NCBI RefSeq assembly: GCF_936928535.1
Contig: NZ_CAKZHY010000095.1
Span: 62,001 to 126,000 of the forward strand
DNA: 64,000 bases
From: an uncultured Bradyrhizobium sp.
GTDB taxonomy: Bacteria > Pseudomonadota > Alphaproteobacteria > Rhizobiales > Xanthobacteraceae
Reading direction: 5' to 3'
In this document: positions 42,552 through 52,434 of the stretch, in pieces
How the letters are laid out: the number at the start of each line of letters is the position of its first letter
Position numbering within the stretch: position 1 is the first letter of the stretch
The notes under the pieces: model-generated
The model's database searches: none
Seen by the model: only the letters and a program-made list of their open reading frames with translations
Told to the model about the DNA's origin: nothing
Made by a program: the position numbers and the translations under genes

Positions 42552-44015
42552 TCAAGCCCCCGCCGCGTTCTTCGCGATCACGTTGCGATAGAAACTCGCG
42601 CTGAGCTTGGCCGTTCGCACCTGGGTGTCGAAATTGACGTGGTACAGCCCGAAGCGCTTGTTGAGGCCATATACCCATTCGAAATTGTCCATCAGGCTCC
42701 AGAGGAAATAGCCGCGCACGGGGGCTCCTTCCGCGGTGGCGCGCTGGAGCTGGGCGAGATAGTTGCGTAAGTACATGATGCGGTCGGTGTCGTAGATCTT
42801 GCCGTCTTGCGTCACCTGGTCGTCGCCGGAGGTGCCGTTCTCGCTAATATAGATCGCATCGGTCTTCCAGATCTTTGCAGCCAGCTTCGGCACCCAGTAG
42901 ATCGTCTCGGGACCGACGCGCAGCCAGTCCGAATTCATGTGCGGGAAGGATTTCGGGATCGGCAACGGCTTGAAGCCCGCGCCCTGGTCGGAGGCGACGA
43001 TGTAGTGCTGCGGCGCGTAGATGTTGAGGCCGAGGAAGTCGATCGGCGAGGAGATGATCTTCAATTCCGCGTCGGTGTATTTCGGCGCGTCGGCGCCTGC
43101 ATATTTCAGGAACGCCTCGGTATAGCGGCCGGTCATGATGACGTTGAGATAGCCGGCATTCAGCTCGCGCAGCGCGATCTCGGTGGCACGGACGTTTTCG
43201 GGCGTGTCGATTGCGGGAATGCAGGCATCGATGTTCTCGGCAGGTCCGACGCGCGTGCCGCGGCGGCCATGGGCGCGCACCGCCTGCACCGCCAGCCCAT
43301 GGGCGAGCGCGCTGTTATGCCTGATCTGGTTCACGTCGGCCTGCGGCAGCGTCAGACCGGGCGCGTCGATGCCGATGCCATAGCCAAAATAAACGAAGCG
43401 GCCGCTCTCGTTCAGGGTGAACACGTTCCTGACGCGATCGGTGAGATGCTCGGCGACATAGGCCGCGTAGTCTCCGAAGATCTTGCAGGTCTCGGTCGAG
43501 CGCCAGCCGCCAAAACGATCCTGCAATGATTGCGGCAGGTCCCAGTGATAAAGCGTCAGCCACGGCTCGATTCCGTTCTTCAGCAGCTCGTCGACCAGGC
43601 GATTATAGAAGTCGAGCCCCTTAGGGTTCGGCTTGCCGTCGCCGTCCGGAAACACCCGTGGCCAGGCCACCGAGAACCGATAGGCCTTGCAGCCGAGCTC
43701 CCTGATGAGTGCGATATCGTCCTTGTAGCGATGATAATGCTCATTGGCGCGATCGCCATTGGTGCCGTCCTCGATCTTGCCGGGGATGCGGACGAACTTG
43801 TCCCAGATCGAGGCCCCTCGCCCGTCCTCGTCGACCGCGCCCTCGACCTGATAGGACGAGGTCGCGGTGCCCCAGAGGAAGCCCGGTGGGAAGCCGCCGG
43901 TGGCCCGTCGTGCCGGAACCGGCTTGGCTTCGACGAGCTCACACGGACTAGCTACACCTGCTGCGGACAATCCCGCGAGTTTCGCGAACTGGCGACGCGA
44001 GAACTTGTTCGACAT
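42552..44015 (-). CDS. GH1-family beta-glucosidase with Tat signal
   Basis: A 487-residue glycoside hydrolase family 1 enzyme. The N-terminus is a twin-arginine leader (SRRQFAKLAGLSAAG), unusual for a mostly cytoplasmic family, so export to the periplasm is likely. Core blocks: FLWGTATSSYQVEGA, YRFSVAWPRVFPDGDG, acid/base Glu203 in TLNESG (the family normally has NEP), nucleophile Glu in IYISENGTSG, and SLMDNFEWVYGLNKRFGLYHV. ATG 44015 has GGAG about nine bases before. Probably hydrolyses beta-glucosides or plant glycosides. Confidence 0.92.
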   Translation of the reverse strand: MSNKFSRRQFAKLAGLSAAGVASPCELVEAKPVPARRATGGFPPGFLWGTATSSYQVEGAVDEDGRGASIWDKFVRIPGKIEDGTNGDRANEHYHRYKDDIALIRELGCKAYRFSVAWPRVFPDGDGKPNPKGLDFYNRLVDELLKNGIEPWLTLYHWDLPQSLQDRFGGWRSTETCKIFGDYAAYVAEHLTDRVRNVFTLNESGRFVYFGYGIGIDAPGLTLPQADVNQIRHNSALAHGLAVQAVRAHGRRGTRVGPAENIDACIPAIDTPENVRATEIALRELNAGYLNVIMTGRYTEAFLKYAGADAPKYTDAELKIISSPIDFLGLNIYAPQHYIVASDQGAGFKPLPIPKSFPHMNSDWLRVGPETIYWVPKLAAKIWKTDAIYISENGTSGDDQVTQDGKIYDTDRIMYLRNYLAQLQRATAEGAPVRGYFLWSLMDNFEWVYGLNKRFGLYHVNFDTQVRTAKLSASFYRNVIAKNAAGA

Positions 44016-44090
44016 TGACACTGCTCCGGTGTGCTGCTGTTGCCGCGGCACACTGGACAGTTCCAACCGATTTGAGAAGTGGCGTTCCCG

Positions 44091-47000
44091 TCATCCTCCC
44101 GGCCGGGGCGCATGGGGATCAACGCTGTTGCCCGGCTGACACAGCATGTCGAAGACCCCACCGAATGCATTGTGCCCTCCGGGGCAGTTGATTCCGTGGA
44201 GGCCGCCATTGGCGAGCACCATTGCGCCAAGGAATATGAGCACGATGGCCATCAGCAAGAGAGCGATGGCGATGGGCTTGATCCAACTTCGCCTCCGACC
44301 AACATAGTCTCCCGTCACCAGGCTCGCCAGATGGATGAGCAGCGTGATGGCGAAGGCGGTCCAACCGAAATTGCGAGTGCCGGTTGCACCCAGCAGCGTC
44401 GCGCCGCCGATGATCACGAGCTCGAAGATGTACAGCAAGCCGAGCCAGTAGCGAAAAAAGATCTGACCGAAGCTGCCCGGCGTCGCGATCGCGAGCAACA
44501 CCTGGGTCGCGCGGCCGGCGCGCGTGACCCACAACATCCAGCTCCGCTGGCCCCGGCGGCGCTGCTCCAGCTCCTCGAGAATCCGACCGGTAATGGTCAG
44601 CGCGCGTGTGCTGGTTTGCAGCGCGACCTGTCTGTCGAGCTGGCGGTCAACCTCATAATGCTCGCGCACGTAATTGAGCATGCCTTCGTCGCCCAGAACC
44701 GCCCTCAGCGCCTGGGCGATCTGCGTGCGACGCTGTCCGCCGGCTGTAAGCGCAAGTTGCCCCCAGAGATCATCGAAGGCGCCCTCGAGCGTTGCATTCT
44801 TCTGTTCCGCAAGCGCCTGTCCGAACCGGTCGACCAACTCGGCGTATCCCTCCGGTTTCATTTCCTCGCGTACGATCATGAGCTGCGCCTCCAGAAGTAA
44901 GGCGTCCCTGATCTCCTTGTCTTCCTTTGCAGGAAACAGAGTGGTCAGCAGCCGCTCGCAACCATCCAGGCGCCCCCACATGATGTCGTTCCGCCGCCAC
45001 TGCGCGTCGAGGAAACCGCCAAAATGAAACAACGCCGTTCCCGCAAGCTTGAGCCGTTGGTGAACGACGGTCCCCTGCTCATTATGCTCGTCGATCAGGC
45101 TGCAGGCGTCTTCGGGGCTAACCCGGACCACCTCGACAGTCGACGGCTCTCCGGTTCCGGTGTCGTAATAGAGTGGGAAGCTCACCTGGTCGTACTCGTC
45201 GAACCGCATATAGTAGTCGGCAAGGAACGCTCGCAGCGCCTTGCCCTCAACCCCATTGAGCGCGTCGCCGCCGGCGGCGAGGTCCTCGACGTAAACATCC
45301 ACGCGATGCCCGCCCTCGATGGGCGTGGCGCGCAGGCTCGGCTTTCCAAGCAGATCATGAGCGGATGGCACGCCCCCCGACGATCCATCTATTGCGCTGG
45401 CATAGGCGCGCCGGATCAGCTCGATGTCGTCTTGCAGACCCTTCTGGAGGCCGGTCAGATTAGCCTGCGCTGCGTATTGGTAGAGCGTTGTCGCCCTTGC
45501 AAAGACGTTTTCCTGAAGCGTGAGCAATGGGCTGGGCGTCGGCAGATCATTCGATACCGGGACCGTACCGCCGGCGTGCGACGCCAATGCCGTGACTGCC
45601 CCCTCGCCAAGGAGGAGATGAAGCACGGCCTCGAGCTCGTCATGATGCGTTTTTCTCGCGTCAGCGTTTTCGGAAGGCGCGCGGAGCGGCGTGACCCGGC
45701 GGATCTCGCCGATTGCAGCGCCCAATCCATGAGCAAGGCAGGTCAGCGCATCGACGAGACGGCCGAAGTCCATCGATTCCCTTGTTTTCGGATGGTGCTC
45801 CCAAAGGTCGTAGAGATGTTGCTCGATGTCAGTCAGCTTCGGCGGGCCGCCGGGCAGGCCGAGCTTTCTCACCAGGCTGAGGAGCTGATGCACCTTACGC
45901 AGAATGAAGCTGCCACGCCTGACATAGTATTTCACGTCATAGCTCTGGAGAAACGCATTGACGGATTCCCTGCGACCCCTGCTCTCCTTCTTGTTCTCGT
46001 AGTAGTGCGCATCGCGCCACACGCGAGCCATGGCTTTCATCGCGTACAAGCGATCGGATTTGCTGTCGATATTCCACCAGACAGCCAATTGCTCCGCGAT
46101 ATCGTCGGTCACCGTCATCACCCGGAGCTGTCGGTATGGAAGGAAGGCCGTTCCGTAGTAATTGGCCATATCGCGCAGGTCGCGTGATTCCCACGCGGGC
46201 ACCTGATCATGGTTTTCACCTTCGAGTTCTATGCGTGCGTAGGGATCGTCACGCCGCTCCTCGATTTCCGTTTCGACCTGACGGACGATCCGCTCGACCC
46301 GCTCGATGCGCCGGTTGCGGGCCAGGATGGCCTCGAGATCTTCCCTGATCGTCTCGTCCTGCGGAATTGTGAACAGTGCTCCCAAGGCGTTTTCGAGCGC
46401 ATCGGGCTTCCTATCAAAGACCGCACGCTCCAATTCGGGATTGGTCGGCGCCGGCTCGAGATAGATCAGCTTCCGTTCCATGGGCAGCCCGCCGAGGCGC
46501 AGCGACAGGGTCTCGACGACATAGCTGAACGGCTTGTTGTCGAGATATCCGCCATCTCCAAATGCGCGTGTGCGCCAACGACCGCTAGCGATGTCATCGC
46601 TCGAAAGGCCGGTGAAGAATGACTTCCATCGGTCGAAATCCACCTGCCCGCCAGTCGGATTTGCATCACACAGGCGCTGCGCGTCGGCCACGGACATCGG
46701 CTCGAACGCGAAGGGAAAGGATGACGTGCACCGTGCTGCGAACGCGAGAAACGGGACGGAGCTGTCGTCAAAATGATTGGTGCCGTCCGCGGATGGATGC
46801 CGGAACCGATAGACCTGCTTGTACCTCTTTTCGTACACGACCTTGTCGAACAGGCGCAGGGGCACAATCGCTCCTCGAATGTCCGTCGTCGTGATGAAAA
46901 GGTCGAGTTCATCGACGAGGGCCGGCTCACCTCGACCCACTTGCGGGATGACGTTTGCCATGCCTTGGAACGCGCCAACGAGCTTGACGTACATCCGATC

Positions 47001-47567
47001 GCTGTTCAGAAGCGACTGGGGCGGGTCGTCGGTCTTGGCGAATTCCAGGCCTTGATACGACTGGCTGTCATTGAGCAGACCACCGATATCGCCTTCCTGA
47101 ATCCATAATTTCTTCAACGGAGAGAAATCCTGTCCGTTGACCAGCGCTTTCGCGAGAAACAAGCCGTTGATGCCACCCGCCGAGGTGCCCGCGATCGCGT
47201 CGATCACGAAGCGAGTTCGTTCCGTCGACGTGAACGTTGCATCCGCGCCGAACGGATCCGTCAAAGCCGGATTGCGCGCATTGACCGGCAACTTCTGGCC
47301 GCGGATGTAGGCAAGATACCTGTCGCGCAGGTTCTGGTCGCGCAGCAGCCAGGACGCCTTTCGATATACCTCGCGCGTGCGTCCGCCCCCCGGCGTATCC
47401 CGCCCCTTCGGTGTCGCACAGGCCATTTCGTACAGTTCATTCGATGCGCCATTGATGTAGATCGCAAGCGAGACGCCGCCATACATGACGACGCCGAAGC
47501 GGATCTCACGCGCGTAGGAATTGTTCTGGGTTGTCGGCGCCCCGCCGGTCGCAGCAGAGTCAGTCAT
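44091..47567 (-). CDS. large patatin-like protein with DUF3376 and C-terminal membrane segments
   Basis: 1158 residues. The patatin phospholipase core is N-terminal: FGVVMYGGVSLAIYINGASNE (oxyanion loop), nucleophile Ser in AIAGTSAGGINGLFLAKAL, and AFGDGGYLDNKPFSYV with the catalytic Asp of the dyad. The next 600 residues are helical (DUF3376-like). Near the C-terminus three hydrophobic segments (LYIFELVIIGGATLL, FAITLLIHLASLV, AIALLLMAIVLIFLGAMVLANGG) anchor it. No signal peptide. Likely membrane-attached acyl hydrolase or phospholipase. GGGGCG precedes the ATG. No secretion or partner genes nearby. Confidence 0.88.
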   Translation of the reverse strand: MTDSAATGGAPTTQNNSYAREIRFGVVMYGGVSLAIYINGASNELYEMACATPKGRDTPGGGRTREVYRKASWLLRDQNLRDRYLAYIRGQKLPVNARNPALTDPFGADATFTSTERTRFVIDAIAGTSAGGINGLFLAKALVNGQDFSPLKKLWIQEGDIGGLLNDSQSYQGLEFAKTDDPPQSLLNSDRMYVKLVGAFQGMANVIPQVGRGEPALVDELDLFITTTDIRGAIVPLRLFDKVVYEKRYKQVYRFRHPSADGTNHFDDSSVPFLAFAARCTSSFPFAFEPMSVADAQRLCDANPTGGQVDFDRWKSFFTGLSSDDIASGRWRTRAFGDGGYLDNKPFSYVVETLSLRLGGLPMERKLIYLEPAPTNPELERAVFDRKPDALENALGALFTIPQDETIREDLEAILARNRRIERVERIVRQVETEIEERRDDPYARIELEGENHDQVPAWESRDLRDMANYYGTAFLPYRQLRVMTVTDDIAEQLAVWWNIDSKSDRLYAMKAMARVWRDAHYYENKKESRGRRESVNAFLQSYDVKYYVRRGSFILRKVHQLLSLVRKLGLPGGPPKLTDIEQHLYDLWEHHPKTRESMDFGRLVDALTCLAHGLGAAIGEIRRVTPLRAPSENADARKTHHDELEAVLHLLLGEGAVTALASHAGGTVPVSNDLPTPSPLLTLQENVFARATTLYQYAAQANLTGLQKGLQDDIELIRRAYASAIDGSSGGVPSAHDLLGKPSLRATPIEGGHRVDVYVEDLAAGGDALNGVEGKALRAFLADYYMRFDEYDQVSFPLYYDTGTGEPSTVEVVRVSPEDACSLIDEHNEQGTVVHQRLKLAGTALFHFGGFLDAQWRRNDIMWGRLDGCERLLTTLFPAKEDKEIRDALLLEAQLMIVREEMKPEGYAELVDRFGQALAEQKNATLEGAFDDLWGQLALTAGGQRRTQIAQALRAVLGDEGMLNYVREHYEVDRQLDRQVALQTSTRALTITGRILEELEQRRRGQRSWMLWVTRAGRATQVLLAIATPGSFGQIFFRYWLGLLYIFELVIIGGATLLGATGTRNFGWTAFAITLLIHLASLVTGDYVGRRRSWIKPIAIALLLMAIVLIFLGAMVLANGGLHGINCPGGHNAFGGVFDMLCQPGNSVDPHAPRPGG

Positions 47568-48121
47568 CGTCACGCCCCGTTCTAAATTTGATGCTGGCGC
47601 AATTTGTCGACACGTGCCCCGTGCGAGGCCCGCGACGTCGTTCACCGGTGCTCAACAACTCTCTTCGCCGACGCCGCTGAAATCGCGCCGGGGCTTCGTC
47701 AGATCCATGCTCTCAAGGCCGGACCAGCACGCCTCGGCCGGCGCAGACTCGTATCGAACGGAGGCACGGCAATATTGACCTCGGCGACGTTCGTCTATGT
47801 CTTGGTGCAATATGTTCTATTGACAACCATTGATACCGAAAATCGGCGCGCTGGTCCAAGCAATTTCTGGAAGAATTGTGTGTACGACGCAACTCACCGG
47901 GATTTTGGATCTGCAGGCCCTGTTTGGTGTCAAGCGCCTCGGGAGAGGTTGCGTGATTCTTCAATGCCTGGGCAAGCTTTCGACAGGCGCACCAGCAGTC
48001 GGGCCCCACAAGTTGGACCTCGTCTCGTTGACGCGCGTCGATCACAACGAGGCTGGACGCCTCTACCAGGGCGACAGCCTTTCCTGACGAGCGGACTTGA
48101 GATTCGAACGGGCGCGCCGCC
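47568..48121. other. 554-base region without a supported gene
   Basis: Lies between the starts/ends of the patatin and GrlR-like genes. Several open frames exist on both strands (up to 110 codons) but none has a ribosome site, recognisable domain or consistent codon bias. GC is a little lower around 47790-47890. It could contain a decayed gene; I see no repeat or hairpin of note. Confidence 0.5.
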
Positions 48122-48529
48122 TCAGCGCGTGCGCTTCGGCAGCTTTGGCAGCTTGCCGGGATTGAACGCTGGGACCTCTCCCGCTCGCTCAGGTGCCGCC
48201 ACCGGCTGTTCCGTCAAGATGAGCGTGCCCTGGAGGACGACTCCCCGCGCCTGCCCTGATGTCGCCGTGTAGGTGGCAATCTTGCCGGGGCACATCCCCT
48301 CGATCTCAAGCGTGAGCTCGTCATAAACGCCGAACACCGTGTCACGCCCGTCGGTGTGACGCTTCGTCGACACGGTCGCGGTGAAACGATCGCCATCGAG
48401 CTGGCAGAAACCGTGATACGTCATCAGGCTGTCGCGGCCCCAGATCTGGCCGTCGGCAACATGGACGATGCCGGTGCCCTGATCGAATGGCGTCTTGTAC
48501 CACGCCGCGTAGGTACCGTCCTTCAGCAT
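48122..48529 (-). CDS. GrlR-like small protein
   Basis: A 135-residue beta-rich protein opening MLKDGTYAAWYKTPFDQGTGIVHVADGQIWGRDSLMTYHG, which matches the GrlR fold seen in negative regulators of type III secretion and in many rhizobial proteins of unknown role. The C-terminal 30 residues are Pro/Lys-rich. GGGAGACC precedes the ATG. No type III secretion gene or GrlA partner is in the window, so function here is open. Confidence 0.7.
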   Translation of the reverse strand: MLKDGTYAAWYKTPFDQGTGIVHVADGQIWGRDSLMTYHGFCQLDGDRFTATVSTKRHTDGRDTVFGVYDELTLEIEGMCPGKIATYTATSGQARGVVLQGTLILTEQPVAAPERAGEVPAFNPGKLPKLPKRTR

Positions 48530-48912
48530 GGCCGGTCTCCCTGGTCTCGCCACGCCGATCATCCGCACGATCAGCGCTAAAGCGTGGTTAAGAACCTAGC
48601 CCGTACCAATCCGGTCCCCGCGCCTGAGCTTCAAGTTCCCCAGCATGTTCAGGATGATGAACGCCGGCGAGGCGAACTTTGGGGCGAATGCGCGCGAACG
48701 TCGCCTCCTGTTGCACGCTCGACGTGCTTTTGCTACGGTTGAGGTACGCGCCTCATTTCACCTCATGGGCCGGCCGGTGACCCGCCCCCTCCGCAAAGAT
48801 GCGGATGGCGGCCAACCTGTACGGCCCCACGGGGGGTGTGAGGCATGTGCCCAATTCGGGCTGAAGCAGAGTTGGCCTCCATCAAGGGCTGACCGCATAA
48901 GGGGAGGATGAC
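48530..48912. other. upstream region of the sugar ABC operon, no gene
   Basis: No coding capacity worth calling. It must contain the operon promoter; a TTGCAC hexamer near 48713 has only a weak -10 partner. Some short G/C hairpins occur (CGGCCCCACGGGGGGTG near 48820). No operator could be named. Confidence 0.5.
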
Positions 48913-49866
48913 ATGCAGCGTCTCTTGATCGCAGGTGTATCTGTCGCGTTTTCGATCGCTCTGGGCCTCGGCTCGGCGAACGCGGCCGACAAGAAGGTCC
49001 TGGCTTTCGTCGTCAACGGCGCGTCCGACTTCTGGAAGATCGCGGAAGCCGGCGTGAAGAAGGCCCAGGGCGAACTGCCCAACTACAATCTTCAGCTCAA
49101 ATATCCGGAACAAGCCGCTGCCGCCGTTCAGCAGCGCATGATGGACGACCTCGTTGCCGCCGGTGCCGCCGGCATCATGGTCAGCGCGGTCGACCCGAAG
49201 AACCAGGTCGAGCATCTCAACAAGATCGCCTCGCAGACGCTGCTGTTCACCACGGATAGCGATGCACCGAACTCGAAGCGCATCGCCTATATCGGCTCGT
49301 CCAACGTCGACCTCGGCAAGGACGCCGGCAAGCTGATGCTCAAGGCGCTGCCGAACGGCGGCAAATGCGTCGGCTTCGTCGGCCTTCCCGGCGCCGACAA
49401 CGCCCGCGAGCGCATCGAAGGCGTCAAGGAGACCATCAAGGGTTCCAAGGTCGAGCTGGTCGACGTTCGCGGCGACGAGATCGATCAGACCCGCGCCAAG
49501 CGCAACGTCGAGGACATCCTCGCCGCCATGCCCGACGTGAGCTGCCTCGTCGGCTTCTATTCCTACAACACCCCGCGCATCTATGAAGTGCTGAAGGAGG
49601 CCGGCAAGCTCGGAAAGATCCAGATCATCGGCTTCGACGAGGATCCGATCACCCTGGGCGGCGTCAAGGAAGGTGCTATCGCCGGCACAGTCGTGCAGCA
49701 GCCATTCGAGTGGGGCTATCAGGGCATGAAGCTGATGGCGAAGTACATCGAGGGCGACAAGTCCGGCGTGCCCGCCAACGGCATCATCATCGTGCCCGGC
49801 AAGGTCATCGACAAGAGCAATGTCGACGACTTCATGGGTTCGATGAAGGCGATGCTCAAGAAGTAG
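48913..49866 (+). CDS. sugar ABC transporter substrate-binding protein (RbsB-like)
   Basis: A 317-residue periplasmic binding protein of the type I ribose/galactose family. Signal peptide MQRLLIAGVSVAFSIALGLGSANAAD. Blocks FVVNGASDFWKIAEAGVKKA, GIMVSAVDPKNQVEHLNKIA, DSDAPNSKRIAYIGSSN and IIGFDEDPITLGGVKEGAIAGTVVQQPFEWGYQGMK match ribose/allose/inositol binders. GGGGAGG precedes the ATG. First gene of a three-gene importer operon. Sugar not determined. Confidence 0.93.
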   Translation: MQRLLIAGVSVAFSIALGLGSANAADKKVLAFVVNGASDFWKIAEAGVKKAQGELPNYNLQLKYPEQAAAAVQQRMMDDLVAAGAAGIMVSAVDPKNQVEHLNKIASQTLLFTTDSDAPNSKRIAYIGSSNVDLGKDAGKLMLKALPNGGKCVGFVGLPGADNARERIEGVKETIKGSKVELVDVRGDEIDQTRAKRNVEDILAAMPDVSCLVGFYSYNTPRIYEVLKEAGKLGKIQIIGFDEDPITLGGVKEGAIAGTVVQQPFEWGYQGMKLMAKYIEGDKSGVPANGIIIVPGKVIDKSNVDDFMGSMKAMLKK

Positions 49867-49896
49867 GAGACGTGCGGGCGTTGCCCGTAGCCTTCA

Positions 49897-51399
49897 ATGA
49901 CTGAGCCGTTTCTCGAACTCGTCGACATCAGCAAGAGCTATCCCGGCGTGGTCGCACTCGACCACGTCGGCCTTGCCGTGTCGCCGGGCGAGGTAATCGC
50001 GCTGATCGGCGAGAACGGCGCCGGCAAGTCGACCTTGATGAAGGTGCTCGGCGGCGTGGTCGAGCCGAGCGGCGGCCGCATCCGCGTCGACGGCGTCGAG
50101 CGGAGCGCGCTGACGGTGGCCGAAGCGATCGCCGCGGGCATCGCCTTCGTCCATCAAGAGCTCAACCTGTTCGACAATCTCGACGTTGCCGGCAATGTGT
50201 TCATCGGCCGGGAGCCCGTGCATGGCGGGCCGCTGCGGCTGATCGACCGCAAGGCGCTCTACGCCAAGACGCAGCCGCTGCTCGACCGCCTAGGTGCCGA
50301 TTTCGCCCCGGACGCGCCGCTTGCCGGGCTGTCGCTTGCCCAGCGCCAGCTCGTCGAGATCATGAAGGCGCTGTCGCTCGATGCGCGCCTCGTGATCATG
50401 GATGAGCCGACCTCGAGCCTGACCCTGTCCGAGACCGACCGGCTGATGCGGGTCATCGCGGCCCTGAAGGCCCACGGCGTCAGCATCATCTTCATCACCC
50501 ATCGCCTCAACGAGGTGATGCAATGCGCCGACCGCGCGGTGGTGTTGCGCGACGGGCGCATGGTCGGTGCGCTGACCCGCGCCGAGCTGTCGCCGGCCGC
50601 GATGATCCGCCTGATGATCGGCCGCGACCTCAAATCGCTCTACGTGCCGCCGGCTGCCCCGCCCGGCGAGGCCGTGCTCGACATCGTCGAGGCCGTCACT
50701 GACACCTATCCGGAGCGCGCGGTGAGCCTGTCGGTTCGCCGCGGCGAGATTTTGGGGCTGGCCGGCCTCGTCGGCTCCGGCCGAACCGAGCTGGCGCGCG
50801 CCGTTTTTGGCGTCGATCCGCTCCGGGGCGGCGCGATCAAGCTGAATGGCGAAGCGATCCGCGTGACGACCCCGCGCGCGGCGATCGACCATGGCATCTA
50901 CCTGATCCCGGAGGACCGCAAGGGCTGCGGGCTTCTGCTCGACGTCTCGATAGCCGAGAACATTTCGCTACCGGATCTGTCGTCCTATCTGCGCTTCTTC
51001 CTGGTGAACACCGCGCAGGAGACCAAGAACGCGCGGGCCCAGCGCGAGCAGCTCAAGATCCGTGCGCCGGACGTTTCAACCACCGTCGGCTCGTTGTCCG
51101 GCGGCAATCAGCAGAAGGTCGTACTGGCCAAATGGCTGTCGATGCGGCCCAAGGTACTGATCTTCGACGAGCCGACGCGCGGTGTCGACGTCGGCGCCAA
51201 GCAGGAGATCTACGAGATGCTGCGCCGGCTGACCGACACTGGCGTCGCGATCCTGATGATTTCGAGCGACATGGAGGAGGTGATCGGGGTCAGCGACCGG
51301 ATCGCCGTCATGCACGAGGGGGCGATCTCGGGTTTCCTTGATCGCAGCCAGTTCAGCGAGCACAACGTGCTTCAGTTGGCCGTCGGCCACGCGGTTTGA
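49897..51399 (+). CDS. sugar ABC transporter ATP-binding protein (RbsA-like)
   Basis: A 500-residue double ATPase. First half: Walker A GENGAGKST near residue 39, LSLAQRQLVEIMKAL signature, RLVIMDEPTSSL. Second half: GLVGSGRTELARAVFG, LSGGNQQKVVLAKWL signature and KVLIFDEPTRGVDVGAK, a carbohydrate-importer hallmark. 30 bases after the binding-protein gene. The ribosome site is weak, suggesting coupling. Confidence 0.93.
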   Translation: MTEPFLELVDISKSYPGVVALDHVGLAVSPGEVIALIGENGAGKSTLMKVLGGVVEPSGGRIRVDGVERSALTVAEAIAAGIAFVHQELNLFDNLDVAGNVFIGREPVHGGPLRLIDRKALYAKTQPLLDRLGADFAPDAPLAGLSLAQRQLVEIMKALSLDARLVIMDEPTSSLTLSETDRLMRVIAALKAHGVSIIFITHRLNEVMQCADRAVVLRDGRMVGALTRAELSPAAMIRLMIGRDLKSLYVPPAAPPGEAVLDIVEAVTDTYPERAVSLSVRRGEILGLAGLVGSGRTELARAVFGVDPLRGGAIKLNGEAIRVTTPRAAIDHGIYLIPEDRKGCGLLLDVSIAENISLPDLSSYLRFFLVNTAQETKNARAQREQLKIRAPDVSTTVGSLSGGNQQKVVLAKWLSMRPKVLIFDEPTRGVDVGAKQEIYEMLRRLTDTGVAILMISSDMEEVIGVSDRIAVMHEGAISGFLDRSQFSEHNVLQLAVGHAV

Positions 51400-51411
51400 G
51401 ATGAGGGTGCC

Positions 51412-52425
51412 TTGAACAAGAAAGATCTGAGCCTGCTGGTCCTGATCCTCGTCGTCGGCGCGGTCGTGGCCTTGATCAATCCGCGTTTCCTCTACGTCGG
51501 CAACCTCTCCAACACGCTGAACCAGGTCGGGATGTTCGGCATCTTCTCGATCGCGGAAGCCTTCGTCATCATCATCGGCGGGATCGAGCTCTCAGTCGGA
51601 TCGGTGATCGCGCTGCTCGGCGTTCTCTTCATCGACCTCATCGTCAATCACGACGTCAACTGGATGCTCGCCTTTGCCGCGATCATCGCGAGCGGCCTCG
51701 TGATCGGCCTCGTGCACGGCGCGCTGGTGACGCGGATGCATATCCAGCCGTTCGTGGTGACGCTGTGCGGCCTTCTGATCTATCGCGGCGCGGCGCGCTA
51801 TTACACCGAGGACGCGACCGCCGGCTTCGGCTTCGGCGCCAGCTTCCCGACGCTGGAATGGCTGACCGCAGGCCGCACCGATTTGCTGGGCTTTCCCGTC
51901 CCGCACAGCCTTGTGGCCCTGATTGTCGTTGCCGCCATTGCGTGGGTGCTGCTGCACCGCTCGGTGTTCGGCCGCTATCTCTACGCCGTCGGCAAGAACG
52001 AGGAGGCCGCGCGCTATTCCGGCATCCGCTCCGAGCGCGTGATGATTTCCGCCTATGTGATTTGCGGCGGGCTGACGGCCTTCGCCGCGATCCTGTTCGC
52101 GATGTACACCCGCTCGATCTCGCCGGCCGTGCACGGCTCGTTCTACGAGCTCTATGCCATCGCCGCGGCCGTGCTCGGCGGCTGCTCCTTGCGCGGCGGC
52201 GAAGGCTCGATCGTCGGCGTCGTGCTCGGCACCGTGCTGCTGCAGGTGCTGCAGAACCTGGTCAACCTGCTGGGAATCCCGAGTTCGCTGAATTTCGCGG
52301 TGATGGGCGCAGTGATCCTGATCGGCGTGCTCGCCGACCAGTATCTCGTCCAGCGCCGGCTACGCGTGAGCGCAGCCAAGGGCCGGACGCAGACCAGCCT
52401 CGCTGCTGCCCCGCTCGAGGGGTGA
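51412..52425 (+). CDS. sugar ABC transporter permease (RbsC-like)
   Basis: A 337-residue permease with about ten spans. Blocks FGIFSIAEAFVIIIGGIELSVGSVIALLG, IQPFVVTLCGLLIYRGAARYYT, YLYAVGKNEEAARYSGIRSERV (coupling loop) and AAAVLGGCSLRGGEGSIVGVVLG are typical for RbsC. Starts at TTG 51412 with GAGGG ahead; the in-frame ATG options are too far inside the first span. Completes the importer. Confidence 0.92.
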   Translation: MNKKDLSLLVLILVVGAVVALINPRFLYVGNLSNTLNQVGMFGIFSIAEAFVIIIGGIELSVGSVIALLGVLFIDLIVNHDVNWMLAFAAIIASGLVIGLVHGALVTRMHIQPFVVTLCGLLIYRGAARYYTEDATAGFGFGASFPTLEWLTAGRTDLLGFPVPHSLVALIVVAAIAWVLLHRSVFGRYLYAVGKNEEAARYSGIRSERVMISAYVICGGLTAFAAILFAMYTRSISPAVHGSFYELYAIAAAVLGGCSLRGGEGSIVGVVLGTVLLQVLQNLVNLLGIPSSLNFAVMGAVILIGVLADQYLVQRRLRVSAAKGRTQTSLAAAPLEG

Positions 52426-52434
52426 AGGCGGGCG

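Noticed and set aside
44674..46187. Long plus-strand frames (up to 387 codons) across the patatin gene
   Set aside because: Antisense shadows caused by high GC; the minus-strand gene has catalytic motifs and membrane segments.
47604..48272. 222-codon plus-strand frame between patatin and GrlR-like genes
   Set aside because: Overlaps the GrlR-like gene in antisense, arginine-rich shadow composition, no start signal.
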